64,000 nt of DNA from CBDBBY01 sp965205055 (GTDB lineage Bacteria; Pseudomonadota; Alphaproteobacteria; Rhodobacterales; Rhodobacteraceae). Made by a program: the position numbers and the translations under genes. The notes under the pieces were generated by a model. That model was not told the DNA's origin and did no database searches. It was given only the letters and a program-made list of their open reading frames with translations. This document shows, one piece after another, positions 53,150 to 61,724 of this stretch. Where the stretch lies: assembly GCA_965205055.1 (NCBI GenBank), contig OZ242030.1:2294001-2358000 (forward strand), in the 5' to 3' direction. The stretch's first letter is position 1; each line of letters opens with the position of its first letter.

Positions 53150-54286
53150 TCAGTTCAGGCTCAGCCAGAATTGACCGGAAGCCTCGTAAGGCATGAATTG
53201 CGCATGCATGCGGTCAAAGGTTTCTTGCGGATCCAGATCCTCGAATTCCTCCGCGTAAAGCCACTTGGCGATCTGCTGCACCGCTATGAAGTGATACGGA
53301 GAATTGTAGAATTGATGGTAGATCGAGTGGTAGTTCCCGTCTTTCACGGCGCGCAGGTCGGCAAAGCCGGGGCGCGCTGCCAAGGCCGTAATCTTTTCGG
53401 CGTTCACGGCGGGATCGCCTTCATAGCCCAGCAGGGTCGACGTGACCTCCGGCTTGGCTTCGGCCCAGTTCGCGCCCGTGCCGATGACATGGTCGGGATC
53501 CGCGTCGAGCACGCCTTCCATCGAAAGGGTCACGGAATAGGCATTGGCCAGAGTGGACGCGAAATTCCTGCCGCCCGCGAGCTCGACGAACCGGCCGTAG
53601 TTGTACGGCCCGAAGGATCGGCAGCAGAAATCGGGATTCCAGCCTGCGGCGTTCTCGACAACCACCATCGGGCGTTCATCCGCCGGGATGGTATCAACCA
53701 CATTGGTCACTTTGCGCATCTCGGAGACGTAGAAATCGATGAACTTGGCAGCATTCTCTTCCTCGCCCAGAATGCGACCCAGAATCAGAAGCGAAGGGAC
53801 CGTGTTCTCGGTCGGGTTGCGACGGAAATCTATGAAGACAACCGGCACGCCCGCTTTGTCGAGCTTTTCAATCAGGCCGGTCTCTTCAGCTTTGAAGAGG
53901 TTGCCCAAGTCGAGCAGAACCAAATCGGCTTCGGATTCCAGCACGGCTTCAATGCTGAAATCGCCTGCGTACGGATTGCCGAAATTGATCATCCGGCCCG
54001 CATCCGCAGGGAAGGCCGCCTCGAATTTGCGGAATGCGTCCGGATCGTAAAGGATCAGATCGTCCTTCCAGCCGACAATCTTTTCGAACGGGTTTCCTTC
54101 GACCAGCAGCGCGACACTGTACATCATCCGGCCTTCGCCTAGAATGATTCTTTCCGGCCTTTCTTCCAAGGTCACTTGACGGCCGGCGATATCGGTCAGG
54201 GTGAGTGCTTCGGCTTCGGCGCGAGGGGCTGAAGCGACACTTGCCACGACGGCCGCGGCTGCGACGGCGCAAGCGAATTTATGCAT
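53150..54286 (-). CDS. iron-complex ABC transporter substrate-binding protein
   Basis: A 378-residue periplasmic binding protein (Peripla_BP_2/FecB type). It has a signal peptide (MHKFACAVAAAAVVASVASA) and DIAGRQVTLEERPERIILGEGRM, the family's start, then AGRMINFGNPYAGDFSIEAVLESEADLVLLDLGN and PDFCCRSFGPYNYGRFVELAGGRNFA. It should bind a ferric siderophore, heme or related complex. The ATG at 54286 was chosen for the signal peptide; an open frame extends upstream. The leader has two AATAGTC copies about 13 bases apart (roughly 54337 to 54357), possible operator, unproven. Confidence 0.88.
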   Translation of the reverse strand: MHKFACAVAAAAVVASVASAPRAEAEALTLTDIAGRQVTLEERPERIILGEGRMMYSVALLVEGNPFEKIVGWKDDLILYDPDAFRKFEAAFPADAGRMINFGNPYAGDFSIEAVLESEADLVLLDLGNLFKAEETGLIEKLDKAGVPVVFIDFRRNPTENTVPSLLILGRILGEEENAAKFIDFYVSEMRKVTNVVDTIPADERPMVVVENAAGWNPDFCCRSFGPYNYGRFVELAGGRNFASTLANAYSVTLSMEGVLDADPDHVIGTGANWAEAKPEVTSTLLGYEGDPAVNAEKITALAARPGFADLRAVKDGNYHSIYHQFYNSPYHFIAVQQIAKWLYAEEFEDLDPQETFDRMHAQFMPYEASGQFWLSLN

Positions 54287-54594
54287 CTTGGTTCTCCATG
54301 GTTGAGGTGCGGACGCCGAGCTATATCGGTCAATCATAATAGTCAACCAAAATAGTCGGGTATTAATGGATCGCCTGAAAATCGATTGGAATCGTAAAGA
54401 CATCGCAATTCCGCGTGCAATGATTCCGGCGGGGATGCTGGACATGTCTCGAAACGAGAGCGTCGAGAATCACGCTGCCTCGGGGTCGGTTTGAAACCGA
54501 TTCGACGGGCAGAGACCGGCCGGCGGCCGAGCCGCGTTCTCCCGTCCCGCAAAAAGGCCTTGCTTGATGCGGTCGCGGATTCCGGGGCGGGCTC
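54287..54594. other. 308-base intergenic region before the ABC operon
   Basis: Contains the leader of the iron-type ABC operon. AT-rich around 54330-54365 (ATCATAATAGTC, AAAATAGTC), likely promoter and metal-responsive operator region. No classical Fur box recognised. The M20 deacylase gene ends at 54595. Confidence 0.35.
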
Positions 54595-55887
54595 TCAGAT
54601 TTTTTCCAGACCGCACCAGTCGGCGATGAACAGCGCAGCGGACTGGGTGACGCGGCGGACCGAGTCCAGATCCACCCGCTCGTTGAAGCCGTGAATGGCC
54701 TCGGCCTTCGGCCCGTAAACCAGCGCGGGAGTATCGCCGTAAAGCCCGAAGAACCGCGCGTCCGTGGTTGCGGTGATCGCCAGCCTGTTCAAGTCCCGGC
54801 CGGTGACGGCGCAGTGCGCCCTTTCCAGCGCGCCGATCGCCGCTCGGGCGGCGGCCCCGGCATCTTCGGAAAGCGCGTATCCTTCGGCTTGGAAGCCATG
54901 ATAGACGATTTCGGGCGCATTGCCGCGCAGGAACGGATGGGTTCGCGCGGCAGTCATCAGCACGTCTTCGATCTCCTGCTTGGCGACGTCGATGTCTTGA
55001 CCCGGAAACAGGCCCATGCGCACATCGAATACGCACCAGGCGGGCACCGAGCTGGGCCAGTCGCCGCCTCGGATCTTGCCGACATTCAGGTTCAGCGCAT
55101 GATCGTGGTCGCAGTAGGCCCCGTGGCGCCGGTCGGGAAGATTCCAGCGCGCCTCCATCTCGTGCAGCGCGGCGATCAGCGGAATCGCCGCCTCGATCGC
55201 ATTCGAACCGCTGCCCGCATAGGCGACATGGGTCGGCATTCCGCGCAGATGCACTTGGAACCACAAGACGCCGAGCTGCGCGGCCACCAGTTCCTCGGCG
55301 AAAGGTTCGGGGATCAGCGCCGCATCCGCGGCATAGCCCCGCTGCAGGCAAGCCAGCGCGCCGTTGCCGGTACATTCTTCTTCGACAACGGACTGAAAGA
55401 ATACGTCCGCGGCCGGCGCGAAACCCAGATGCCGCAGCGCACCAAGCGCAAACAGGTTCGCCGCCAGCCCCGCCTTCATGTCGCCGGCGCCGCGCCCGTG
55501 CATCCAGCCGCCGTCGATGCGCGGTTCGAACGGGGGCGTGTCCCACATGCCCTGCGGACCCTCGGGCACCACGTCGATATGGCCGTTCAGGATCAGACTG
55601 CGGCCCTTGCGCGCGCCCGAGCGGTGGATGCCTACCACATTCACCGCATCGTCGTAATTGCCGATCACAGGGGAAAAACCGGGCAGATGCGCGATGTCGT
55701 CGAGGTCGATTCGCCAGCGGTCCACGGCCAGCCCGCGCGCTGCCAGTTCGCGGGCCATGAAATCCTGCGCCGACCGCTCGTTGCCGCGCGTCGAAGGGTA
55801 GCGGCTGAGCTCGGACAGAAATTCGATCTCGGCATCGAAGAGCGCATCGACGGCACTCAGAATGGCGGCTTTGTCCTCGGAGTCCAT
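54595..55887 (-). CDS. M20/ArgE-DapE-family deacylase
   Basis: A 430-residue zinc metallohydrolase. GRSLILNGHIDVVP holds the first metal His and Asp, MHGRGAGDMKAGLAA the bridging Asp, and QSVVEEECTGNGAL the catalytic Glu pair, with ITATTDARFFGLYGDTPALVYGP near the end. It should remove an acyl group from an N-acyl amino acid or cleave a related amide. It is the last gene of a same-strand set: ABC transporter, aminotransferase, CoA-transferase A/B, deacylase, so deacylation may precede transamination of the imported compound. Confidence 0.85.
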   Translation of the reverse strand: MDSEDKAAILSAVDALFDAEIEFLSELSRYPSTRGNERSAQDFMARELAARGLAVDRWRIDLDDIAHLPGFSPVIGNYDDAVNVVGIHRSGARKGRSLILNGHIDVVPEGPQGMWDTPPFEPRIDGGWMHGRGAGDMKAGLAANLFALGALRHLGFAPAADVFFQSVVEEECTGNGALACLQRGYAADAALIPEPFAEELVAAQLGVLWFQVHLRGMPTHVAYAGSGSNAIEAAIPLIAALHEMEARWNLPDRRHGAYCDHDHALNLNVGKIRGGDWPSSVPAWCVFDVRMGLFPGQDIDVAKQEIEDVLMTAARTHPFLRGNAPEIVYHGFQAEGYALSEDAGAAARAAIGALERAHCAVTGRDLNRLAITATTDARFFGLYGDTPALVYGPKAEAIHGFNERVDLDSVRRVTQSAALFIADWCGLEKI

Positions 55888-55899
55888 TGGCCGGTTCCG

Positions 55900-56556
55900 T
55901 CAGAAAGTCGGCAGGTGCCGATCAAACACGATCAATGGCGCGCCGGTAGCGGCGACCACGTCTTCGACGGCGGCCCCTTCGGCGATTTCGGTCAGGCGCA
56001 GCCCCTCGGGCGTGACGTCGCAGACCGCCATGTCCGTGTAGATCCTGTCGACGCAAGCCCGCGCGGTCAGGGGCAATTTGCAGGCGGCGAGGATCTTGGG
56101 GTTGCCTCGCTTGTCGGTATGCGTCGTGATCACGCCGACCCGGCGCGCCTTTTGGGCCAATTCGATCGCGCCGCCCGCGCCCGGCGAGAATTTGTCAGGG
56201 ATCATCCAGTTGGCCAGATCGCCGTTGCCCGCAACCTCGAACGCTCCCAGCAGCGTCAGGTCGAGCCGGCCCGAACGCACGATGGCGAAGCTCAGCGCGC
56301 TGTCGAAATACGAGCTGCCGGGAATGGGCGAAACGTAGGCTCCGCCCGCGTCGATCAGATTGCGGTCGACCTGCGCGCGCTCCGGCGCCGGCCCCACTCC
56401 GGCGATGCCGTTTTCCGAATGCAGGCAGACCGGCAGATCGGCAGGCACATAGTTCAATACCTGCGTGGGCAGGCCGATGCCCAGATTGACGATCATTCCG
56501 GCCTCGATATCGGCTGCCGCGCGGCGCAGCATTCGCTCCTTGGAGTCCAACGGCAC
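55900..56556 (-). CDS. 3-oxoacid CoA-transferase subunit B
   Basis: A 218-residue family I CoA-transferase beta subunit. RMLRRAAADIEAGMIVNLGIGLPTQVLNY is the N-terminus, with the catalytic Glu in HSENGIAGVGPAP, and SYFDSALSFAIVRSGRLDLTLLGAFEVAGNGDLANWMIP. The GTG start lies one base after the stop of subunit A; an ATG start at 56595 overlapping A is possible. It transfers CoA from succinyl-CoA or acetyl-CoA to a 3-oxoacid. Confidence 0.88.
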   Translation of the reverse strand: MPLDSKERMLRRAAADIEAGMIVNLGIGLPTQVLNYVPADLPVCLHSENGIAGVGPAPERAQVDRNLIDAGGAYVSPIPGSSYFDSALSFAIVRSGRLDLTLLGAFEVAGNGDLANWMIPDKFSPGAGGAIELAQKARRVGVITTHTDKRGNPKILAACKLPLTARACVDRIYTDMAVCDVTPEGLRLTEIAEGAAVEDVVAATGAPLIVFDRHLPTF

Positions 56557-56557
56557 T

Positions 56558-57232
56558 TTATGCCCGAATCGATTCACGGAGCGGCACGACGTCATCCACG
56601 AAGGGGCCGGGCAGATGCGCATCCTCAGGCGCGATGTCGCCCAAGGGCACGAATGTATCGACTTCGGCGATCGTCCTGTTCGCGGCCATGCCCATCAAAG
56701 GATTGAAATTGCGAGCGGCGGCGGCAAAGCGCAAATTGCCGAACGGGTCGGCGCGGTCGGCGCGAAGGAGGGCGAAGTCGGCGCCCAGCGCAGGTTCCAA
56801 GATCCCTTCAACGCCGCCGACAGTGACGCGCTGCTTGCCTTCGGCCATCGGCGTGCCGATGCCGATATCGGTGACGAAGCCCATAACGCCCGCCCCGGCC
56901 ACGCGGATTCGTTCGGCCAGAATGCCCTGAGGGGCGAATTCGACCTCGATCTCGCCGGCGTTCATCATCGCAACCGCGTTCGGGTTCAGCCCGATATGGC
57001 TGGTGATCAGCTTGGCGACCTGCCCGTTCTTCAGCAGCCAATCCACCCCTATATCCGCCTCGTTGGCATCGTTCTTGATGACTGTCAGGCCGGTCTGACC
57101 CTGTCGCGCCAGTTCCCGGATCAGGCGGAACGGGGTGCCCGGCATGCCGAAACCGCCCAGCATGACGCTGGCGCAATCGGGGATTTGCGCAATGACCGCC
57201 TCGATGGCGCGGGACTTGTCGGGCAGCAGCAT
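56558..57232 (-). CDS. 3-oxoacid CoA-transferase subunit A
   Basis: A 224-residue alpha subunit of a family I CoA-transferase. SVMLGGFGMPGTPFRLIRELARQG is the glycine-rich CoA-binding motif, followed by KNDANEADIGVDWLL and ITSHIGLNPNAV. The start overlaps the end of the aminotransferase gene by one base (TGATG), so the two are coupled. Together with subunit B it should activate a 3-oxoacid to its CoA ester. Confidence 0.9.
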   Translation of the reverse strand: MLLPDKSRAIEAVIAQIPDCASVMLGGFGMPGTPFRLIRELARQGQTGLTVIKNDANEADIGVDWLLKNGQVAKLITSHIGLNPNAVAMMNAGEIEVEFAPQGILAERIRVAGAGVMGFVTDIGIGTPMAEGKQRVTVGGVEGILEPALGADFALLRADRADPFGNLRFAAAARNFNPLMGMAANRTIAEVDTFVPLGDIAPEDAHLPGPFVDDVVPLRESIRA

Positions 57233-58572
57233 CAGCGATCCACCGGCAGACCCGTCTCGGTCGCCATCGCATCAAGGCTTTCAATCAGAATATCCATAAT
57301 CTCGTTCACCTGGTCGCGGGTGACGATCAGCGGCGGGCAGACCATAAAATGATCGCCCTCATGCCCGCCTCTCGTACGGCGGGAATAGATGATGAGGCCG
57401 CGCTCATGGGCAAGATCGACCAACCGGTTGAACGCATTCAATCCTTTGGGCAGCGGCGTCATCGTCTCGCGGTCGGACACCAGCTCAAAGGCCAGCAGCA
57501 AGCCTTTGCCGCGCACGTCGCCGACAAATGGATAGCGCCGCATCAACCCGATCAATTCGCCCTTCAGCGCGCCGCCCATTGCAGCGGCATTGCCGATCAT
57601 GTCCTGCCTCCGCAGTTCGTCCAAAACCGCAAGTCCGGCGGCGCACGCAAGCGGATTGCCTGCATAGGTGAAACCGTGCATGAACCCGCCCGCATCCATG
57701 ACCGCCTCCACGAGCGGCGTTCTCGCCACCATCGCCCCGAGCGGCGCATAACCGGCGGCGAAGCCTTTGGAGAGAACCAAGATGTCGGGCGTCACGCCCC
57801 AATGTTCGGAGGCGACGAACATGCCGGTGCGACCGGCGCCGGTCATCACTTCGTCATGGATCAGCAGAATGCCGAACTCATCGCAAATCTCGCGGATGCG
57901 GCCGTAATAGCTGTCCGGCGCAACCAGCGCGCCGGTCGAGGCGCCGCCCACTGGCTCCATGATGAAGGCCAATACGCTTCCGGGGCCCTCCTCGATGATC
58001 TTGTCGCGCAGCAATTCGGCGTATTTCAGCCCGCGCGCCTCGTCGCTCAGATCGTCGCGGTCCAGATAGCAAAGCGGCGCCGCGACCTTGGGCATGCCGC
58101 GCAGCATCGGCTCGAAAGGCTTGGACAGGGGGTGGTATCCGGTCAGCGCCAATGCGCCCAGCGTGCCGCCATGATAGGACGGAAAACGGGAGACCACTTT
58201 CCAGCGGCTCTCTTGTCCTTGCGTCACCGCGTATTGCCGCGCAAGCTTGATCGCGCTTTCCACGGCTTCGGATCCGCCGGAGACGAAGAACACCCGATCC
58301 AGACCCTCGGGCATCAGGCCGGCGGTCCTTCGCGCCAGCGCCTCGGCCGGCTCATTCTGGAAATGCAGGCGGTAGCCGAAAGTCGACTTGTCCATCTGCG
58401 CCTTCATCGCGGCGATCACCCGCGGGTTGGAATGGCCGATATTGCTGACCATCGCGCCGGAAGACCCGTCGATATAGCGCTTGCCCGCCGTGTCCCAGAT
58501 GTAGATCCCCTCTGCTCGGTCGAGCATCGGGCGGGCCAGCCGGGACTGGTAAAACAGGTTCGACTCCGCCAT
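57232..58572 (-). CDS. class III aminotransferase
   Basis: A 446-residue PLP-dependent transaminase of the omega-amino acid/aspartate aminotransferase group. VSGGSEAVESAIKLARQYAVTQG, SRFPSYHGGTLGALALTG, FIMEPVGGASTGA, LLIHDEVMTGAGRTGMF (PLP Asp) and LVLSKGFAAGYAPLGAMVA (Schiff-base Lys) mark it. It moves an amino group from a distal or beta position to a 2-oxoacid, usually pyruvate or 2-oxoglutarate. Adjacent ABC importer, CoA-transferase and deacylase genes suggest it acts on an imported amino acid and yields a 3-oxoacid. Confidence 0.88.
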   Translation of the reverse strand: MAESNLFYQSRLARPMLDRAEGIYIWDTAGKRYIDGSSGAMVSNIGHSNPRVIAAMKAQMDKSTFGYRLHFQNEPAEALARRTAGLMPEGLDRVFFVSGGSEAVESAIKLARQYAVTQGQESRWKVVSRFPSYHGGTLGALALTGYHPLSKPFEPMLRGMPKVAAPLCYLDRDDLSDEARGLKYAELLRDKIIEEGPGSVLAFIMEPVGGASTGALVAPDSYYGRIREICDEFGILLIHDEVMTGAGRTGMFVASEHWGVTPDILVLSKGFAAGYAPLGAMVARTPLVEAVMDAGGFMHGFTYAGNPLACAAGLAVLDELRRQDMIGNAAAMGGALKGELIGLMRRYPFVGDVRGKGLLLAFELVSDRETMTPLPKGLNAFNRLVDLAHERGLIIYSRRTRGGHEGDHFMVCPPLIVTRDQVNEIMDILIESLDAMATETGLPVDR

Positions 58573-58588
58573 TGCGACGTCTTTCACT

Positions 58589-59356
58589 TCAGTTCTGTCC
58601 TTGCAGGTGCTTCCGCAGGAAATTGCGGGTGCGTTCGTGTTTCGGATTGCGGAACACGACGTCGGGCGGGCCTTCCTCGACCACATAGCCGCCATCCATG
58701 AACACCACCCTGTCGCAGACGCTTTCGGCGAATCCCATCTCGTGCGTGACGATGATCATCGTCATGTTCTCCTCGGCGAGCTGCTTCATCACCAGATTGA
58801 CTTCTTCCACCAGTTCGGGATCGAGCGCCGAGGTCGCTTCGTCGAACAGCATGACCTTGGGTTTCATCGCGAGCGCCCGCGCGATGGCGACGCGCTGTTT
58901 CTGGCCGCCTGACAATTGGCTGGGGTAATAGTCGATTCGATCCAGCATCCCGACCCGCTCGAGCTGTTCTTCAGCCAGCTTGTCGGCTTCAGCATTTGAA
59001 ATGCGTTTCAGCATTTTGGGCGCGAGCGTGATGTTGCCGCGCACTGTCAGATGCGGAAACAGGTTGAAGTGCTGGAACACCATGCCGATCTCCTGCCGCA
59101 CCCGGTTGATGTGCTTTTCATACCGGCGATGAGGAAGGGATTCGTTCACCACGGCATCCTCCAGCCGGACCTCGCCGGAGGTCAGCGGATCCAGATCGTT
59201 GATCGCCCGGAGCAGCGTCGACTTGCCCGAACCTGAAGGGCCGATGATGGCGACGATCTCTCCCTTCTTCACTTGGAGGCTGACGTCGTGCAGCACCTCG
59301 AGTTCGCCGTATCTCTTGGCGGCGTGGCGGATGTCCACAATGTGTTTCCCGGTCAT
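58589..59356 (-). CDS. amino acid ABC transporter ATP-binding protein (GlnQ-like)
   Basis: A 255-residue polar amino acid importer ATPase. Walker A is IIGPSGSGKSTLLRAIN, Q-loop GMVFQHFNLFPHLTV, signature QLSGGQKQRVAIARALAM, Walker B KVMLFDEATSALDPELV and the switch His in VTHEMGFAES. The start MTGKHIVDIRHAAKRYGE at 59356 was chosen; the open frame extends upstream but into the permease gene. Two permease genes and a binding protein gene precede it on the same strand. Confidence 0.92.
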   Translation of the reverse strand: MTGKHIVDIRHAAKRYGELEVLHDVSLQVKKGEIVAIIGPSGSGKSTLLRAINDLDPLTSGEVRLEDAVVNESLPHRRYEKHINRVRQEIGMVFQHFNLFPHLTVRGNITLAPKMLKRISNAEADKLAEEQLERVGMLDRIDYYPSQLSGGQKQRVAIARALAMKPKVMLFDEATSALDPELVEEVNLVMKQLAEENMTMIIVTHEMGFAESVCDRVVFMDGGYVVEEGPPDVVFRNPKHERTRNFLRKHLQGQN

Positions 59357-59376
59357 GGTCCCGTCTCCTCGATCAC

Positions 59377-60033
59377 TCAGCGGGCGGCGGCGATGCGGCG
59401 TTCGATCCGGCTGAGCCCGGCCTCGAGTCCCAGGTTGATGACGTAGTAGCAAACGGCGGCGGCGATGTAGAATTCGAACGGCCGGAAGGTCTTTGAAATC
59501 GCCAGCTGCGAACTGAGCGTCAGTTCGGTCACGCCGATCACCGAGACCAGCGCGCTGTCTTTCAGCAACGCGATCATGTTGTTGCCGATGGGCGGCACCA
59601 CGGAACGCACGGCCTGCGGCACCACGATCTTGCGTATCGTCTGCCCTTGACTGAGACCAAGCGTGCGCGCGCCCTCGTACTGGCCCTTGTCCACCGCCAG
59701 AATGCCGGCCTGAATGATATCGGAGTTGTAGACCGCGAAATGCAGCCCGAGCCCGATCACTCCGGCCACGAAGGCAGGCAGATCGACGCCGATCTGGATC
59801 AGGCCGAAATAGATCAGGAACAGCTGCAGCAGCAGCGGCGTGCCCATGAAAAACCAGGCGAACGCTTTGAACGGCCAGCGGATCGCAGGGGGAGCGTAAA
59901 GCGCGACGACCGCGAACACGATGCCGCCGAAGAAACTGAGCAGCGCCGCGGCAAGCGTAATGCCTACGGTCCAAAGCGCCCCAAGCAAAAGCCGGTCGAT
60001 GTAGGCGGGGACGACTGAGAAATCAAGACCCAT
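59377..60033 (-). CDS. amino acid ABC transporter permease
   Basis: A 218-residue permease of the HisM/GlnP type with about five helices. FFMGTPLLLQLFLIYFGLIQIG, AVYNSDIIQAGILAVDKGQYEGARTLGLS and IRKIVVPQAVRSVVPPIGNNMIALLKDSALVSVIG cover the EAA loop (QYEGARTLGLSQGQTIRKIVVPQA). It pairs with the next permease. Confidence 0.9.
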   Translation of the reverse strand: MGLDFSVVPAYIDRLLLGALWTVGITLAAALLSFFGGIVFAVVALYAPPAIRWPFKAFAWFFMGTPLLLQLFLIYFGLIQIGVDLPAFVAGVIGLGLHFAVYNSDIIQAGILAVDKGQYEGARTLGLSQGQTIRKIVVPQAVRSVVPPIGNNMIALLKDSALVSVIGVTELTLSSQLAISKTFRPFEFYIAAAVCYYVINLGLEAGLSRIERRIAAAR

Positions 60034-60063
60034 GGCGGCCTGCGGTCGGTGCGGGCTTGCCGA

Positions 60064-60711
60064 TCATTTCAGCGCCGCCCTTCTGTCCAGGAATGAGACG
60101 CCCAGCCCGACGACATAGATGATGGCCAGGTAAAGCGCGCCGGCGAGCATGAACATTTCGAACGGCTTGTAGGTGGAACCGATATAGCGCTGCGCGGTGT
60201 AGGTGAGCTCCACCACCGAAATCGCCGCGACCAGCGCAGTGGCCTTGATCTGGGCGTTGATGTTGACGCCGAGCGGCCGGATCATCAGCCGGGCGGCCTG
60301 AGGCAGGATCACTTTGCGCATTGTCCGAATACGGCTCAAGCCCAATGTGCGCGCGGCCTCGAATTGGCCCTTGTCCACGGCGATGACGGCGCCGCGCATC
60401 GTCTCGGCCATGTAAGCCCCGATATTGACGCCCAGCCCGATGACCCCCGCTTCGAACGCATCCAGCTGGATGCCGACCTGCGGGCCGCCGAAATAAAGGA
60501 TGAACAGCTGTATCAGCGCCGGCGTGCCCCGGATCACCGACACGTACGTCGCTCCGACGGCGCGCAGCGACCGATGGCGCGACAGCCGAGCGGACGCCCC
60601 GAGCGCTCCGCAGACGAGGCCGAGCGCGGTCGAATAAACCGACAGCTCAATGGTGATGACCGCGGCCTGCAGAAAATAAGGCAGGACGCGCAGGATCAGA
60701 TCAAAGTCCAT
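60064..60711 (-). CDS. amino acid ABC transporter permease
   Basis: A 215-residue HisQ/GlnP-type permease. VSVIRGTPALIQLFILYFG, MAETMRGAVIAVDKGQFEAARTLGLSRIRTMRKVILPQAARLMIRPLGVNIN and the helices at the C-terminus are standard. It is the second permease of the same transporter; the two subunits differ enough to be heterodimeric. Confidence 0.9.
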   Translation of the reverse strand: MDFDLILRVLPYFLQAAVITIELSVYSTALGLVCGALGASARLSRHRSLRAVGATYVSVIRGTPALIQLFILYFGGPQVGIQLDAFEAGVIGLGVNIGAYMAETMRGAVIAVDKGQFEAARTLGLSRIRTMRKVILPQAARLMIRPLGVNINAQIKATALVAAISVVELTYTAQRYIGSTYKPFEMFMLAGALYLAIIYVVGLGVSFLDRRAALK

Positions 60712-60789
60712 CGCGACGCATGGGCTTGGAAGCGTTCGGCGGAAAATCCGGAGCTGGCGGAAGGGGAAACCGCCAGTTCCGCAGGCTGT

Positions 60790-61584
60790 TCAGCGGATAT
60801 CGCCGCCAACCCATTCTTCGGCGATGGCCAGGTAGGTGCCGTCAGCCTGAATGGCATCCAACGCATCCTGCATCGCCTTGCGCAGTTCCGGATTGCCTTT
60901 CCGGATGGCTATCCCGGCCTGATCGGCAATGCCCGCAAGACCCGACGTGTCAAGCTGGGCGATCGCATTCCCGTTCTCGCGGATCGCCAGAAGAACCGGG
61001 ATGTCGTCGGTCACGATGGCATCGACGCGGCCATTGTCCAGCTCCAGCAGCAGTTCCGGCAGGCCCTTGTACGTGCGCACGTCCCAGCCGGGCTGCTCGT
61101 TGGCCCACTGTTCGTGGGTTTCCCCGAGCGTCACGCCGATCTTGCGGCCTTCAAGCCCGGCAATGTCCGCCACGTCGGATCCTTCCTTGACGAAGATGCC
61201 CCGACTCATCCGGTAGTAGGGGCCGACGAAATCCACCACTTCCTTGCGCTCTTCGGTGATCGACATCGAACCGACGATCGCGTCGTACTTGTTGGCCAGT
61301 AGACCGCCGATGATGCCGTCCCAAGCGGTGGTCACGATCTCGATCTCGACGCCCAAGCGTTCGGCGATCGCCTTGCCGATGGCGGGATCGAATCCGACGA
61401 CTTCATTCTGTTCGTTGACGAAGTTGAACGGAGGATAGGCGCCGCTCATGGCGATGCGCATCACGCCGTTTTCCTTGATGGCGTCCAGTTCGTCCGCCAG
61501 CGCGGGCGACGATGCGGCCAGCGATGCGACGGCCAGCGCGCCGGCCGGGCCGGCGGCTTTGAAGATGTTCGAAATAGCGTTCAT
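60790..61584 (-). CDS. amino acid ABC transporter substrate-binding protein
   Basis: A 264-residue periplasmic binding protein (SBP_bac_3). The signal peptide AAGPAGALAVASLAASSPALA is followed by MRIAMSGAYPPFNFVNEQNEVVGFDPAIGKAIAERLGV, and GLLANKYDAIVGSMSITEERKEVVDFVGPYY, and VTLGETHEQWANEQ, then DAIVTDDIPVLLAIREN. It should bind a polar or cationic amino acid; exact ligand unknown. ATG at 61584 was chosen because of the signal peptide. The divergent lysR gene is 135 bases away. Confidence 0.9.
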   Translation of the reverse strand: MNAISNIFKAAGPAGALAVASLAASSPALADELDAIKENGVMRIAMSGAYPPFNFVNEQNEVVGFDPAIGKAIAERLGVEIEIVTTAWDGIIGGLLANKYDAIVGSMSITEERKEVVDFVGPYYRMSRGIFVKEGSDVADIAGLEGRKIGVTLGETHEQWANEQPGWDVRTYKGLPELLLELDNGRVDAIVTDDIPVLLAIRENGNAIAQLDTSGLAGIADQAGIAIRKGNPELRKAMQDALDAIQADGTYLAIAEEWVGGDIR

Positions 61585-61703
61585 GCGGAATCCTCTCTTG
61601 AATGTCACGAGCACGCCGTTCAAGAAGAAACGGCAAGCGCTTCCATCATGCCGGATGCTTGCACAAGCCCTATGGATAGGGCAAACAAATAATCTCAATG
61701 CAG

Positions 61704-61724
61704 ATCATAGATTGATTTTATGAT
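61704..61724. promoter_or_regulatory. dyad overlapping the LysR gene start
   Basis: ATCATA and TATGAT form a perfect 6-base inverted repeat with a 9-base spacer, with the second arm overlapping the ATG at 61720. This is a plausible binding site for the LysR regulator itself, where it would block its own transcription or translation and may face the divergent ABC operon. Confidence 0.4.

Noticed and set aside
54691..56706. 671-codon plus-strand open frame
   Set aside because: Antisense to the deacylase and CoA-transferase genes; Arg/His/Gln-rich composition, no domain.
57349..58701. 450-codon plus-strand open frame
   Set aside because: Antisense shadow of the class III aminotransferase gene.
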